DNA of 64,000 nt from Pipra filicauda (taxonomy: Eukaryota; Chordata; Aves; Passeriformes; Pipridae). The translations under genes and the position numbers were made by a program. The notes under the pieces were generated by a model. The model was not told where the DNA came from. It saw nothing but the letters and a program-made list of their open reading frames with translations, and ran no database searches. Location of the stretch: positions 62,001 to 126,000 of the forward strand of contig NW_024104356.1 in NCBI RefSeq assembly GCF_003945595.2, given 5' to 3'. Positions 63,460-64,000 of the stretch are shown piece by piece; positions within the stretch are counted from its first letter, which is position 1; the number at the start of each line of letters is the position of its first letter.

Positions 63460-64000
63460 GTGAGAGGGCAGGGGCTGTGGGGGGCTGAGGGGTGCAGCTG
63501 TGGGCTCACTGGGAAATGCTGAATGCAAAGCCTTAGTGACATCTGCAGTAAACTGTCTTAAAAAGATTAAAAAAAAAATTGAAAGAAAAAAGCAGGGCAA
63601 GGAAAATAAGGAAAAGCAAACATTGGTTTTGGCCTGAAGCTGGGGCTGAACACACCATCTGATGAACTTTGATGTGCTGGTGAGGAGGCATTATTTTCAT
63701 TGCAGCTTTACCTCCTGATGGCAGAGCTGGGAAAGGGGGGCTCCTGCTGGCTCGATACCTATCTCTGCAGGGGTGCGGCATGCCCTTTGCCCGTGGACTG
63801 CCTTTCTCATACCCGTTTTCCCCTAAGCAAATGCCAGAGATGGCCCAAGGGGATTTGGGGGGGGGGGGGGAAAGGGGTACTGTTTGCCTGCTGCAGAGCA
63901 GCCCCAGTCCAGGTTAGGGGGGCCACAAGCCCCGAGGATGGGCTGTGCGACTGTCTCATAGCAGTGGGAGTGCTCAAAGTCCGTCTCCTTCTTGCCTTCC
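63460..64000 (+). other. IGFBP2: Start of IGFBP2 intron 2 (incomplete)
   Basis: The intron opens with GTGAGA at 63460 and continues beyond the window. It contains an A-rich patch (about 63568-63605) and a run of 14 G at 63857-63870 followed by AAA and GGGG. No further exon is visible, so exons 3 and 4 must lie downstream. Confidence 0.85.

Noticed and set aside
1..64000. CRISPR arrays, bacterial operons or phage genes
   Set aside because: Spliced vertebrate exons, CR1 elements and low gene density show vertebrate nuclear DNA; no such structures are visible.

Overview
The window is vertebrate nuclear DNA, almost certainly from a bird. Two spliced coding exons on the + strand read as insulin-like growth factor binding protein 2 (IGFBP2). 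Bird-type CR1 retroposon fragments and the start of an avian endogenous-retrovirus LTR support the assignment. I recognise no other gene on either strand; the remaining open frames are short, overlapping and without family signatures, as expected of non-coding DNA.

Layout. Bases 1 to about 9.8 kb are upstream intergenic DNA with one CR1 copy (about 2343-2690), a TTTA microsatellite (8393-8443) and a repeat-free stretch (about 7780-8320) that could be regulatory. At about 9.8 kb composition shifts sharply to G+C and CpG, forming a CpG-island promoter. IGFBP2 exon 1 coding sequence is 10376-10775 (signal peptide plus the 12-cysteine N-terminal IGF-binding domain). Intron 1 is 10776-63235 (52,460 bases). 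Exon 2 is 63236-63459 (the linker segment). Intron 2 begins at 63460 and runs off the window. Exon 1 ends one base into a codon and exon 2 supplies the other two, so the two join in frame as residues 1-208. The C-terminal thyroglobulin type-1 domain, expected from two further exons, lies beyond the window.

The most unusual structure is a cluster of four different tandem repeats around the IGFBP2 start. A degenerate 23-bp array lies upstream (about 9799-10110). A 5-bp array of exactly 19 units lies in the promoter/5' UTR (10192-10286). A GCG run encodes six alanines in the signal peptide (10436-10453). A 7-bp-phased minisatellite with 28- and 35-bp higher units sits just inside intron 1 (10909-11167). 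A canonical G-quadruplex motif overlaps the GC boxes at 10110-10134.

Intron 1 is otherwise mostly unique sequence. It contains a minus-strand CR1 3' end (about 34508-34792), an LTR fragment (about 36222-36352), an old CR1-like 5'-region fragment (about 44080-44770), a small CR1 piece (about 62195-62280), a G-free A/C tract (35337-35492), a hairpin joined to an AT-rich tract (58220-58340), and several G/T-rich tracts. I found no undescribed multi-gene system; the findings concern gene structure, repeats and possible regulation.
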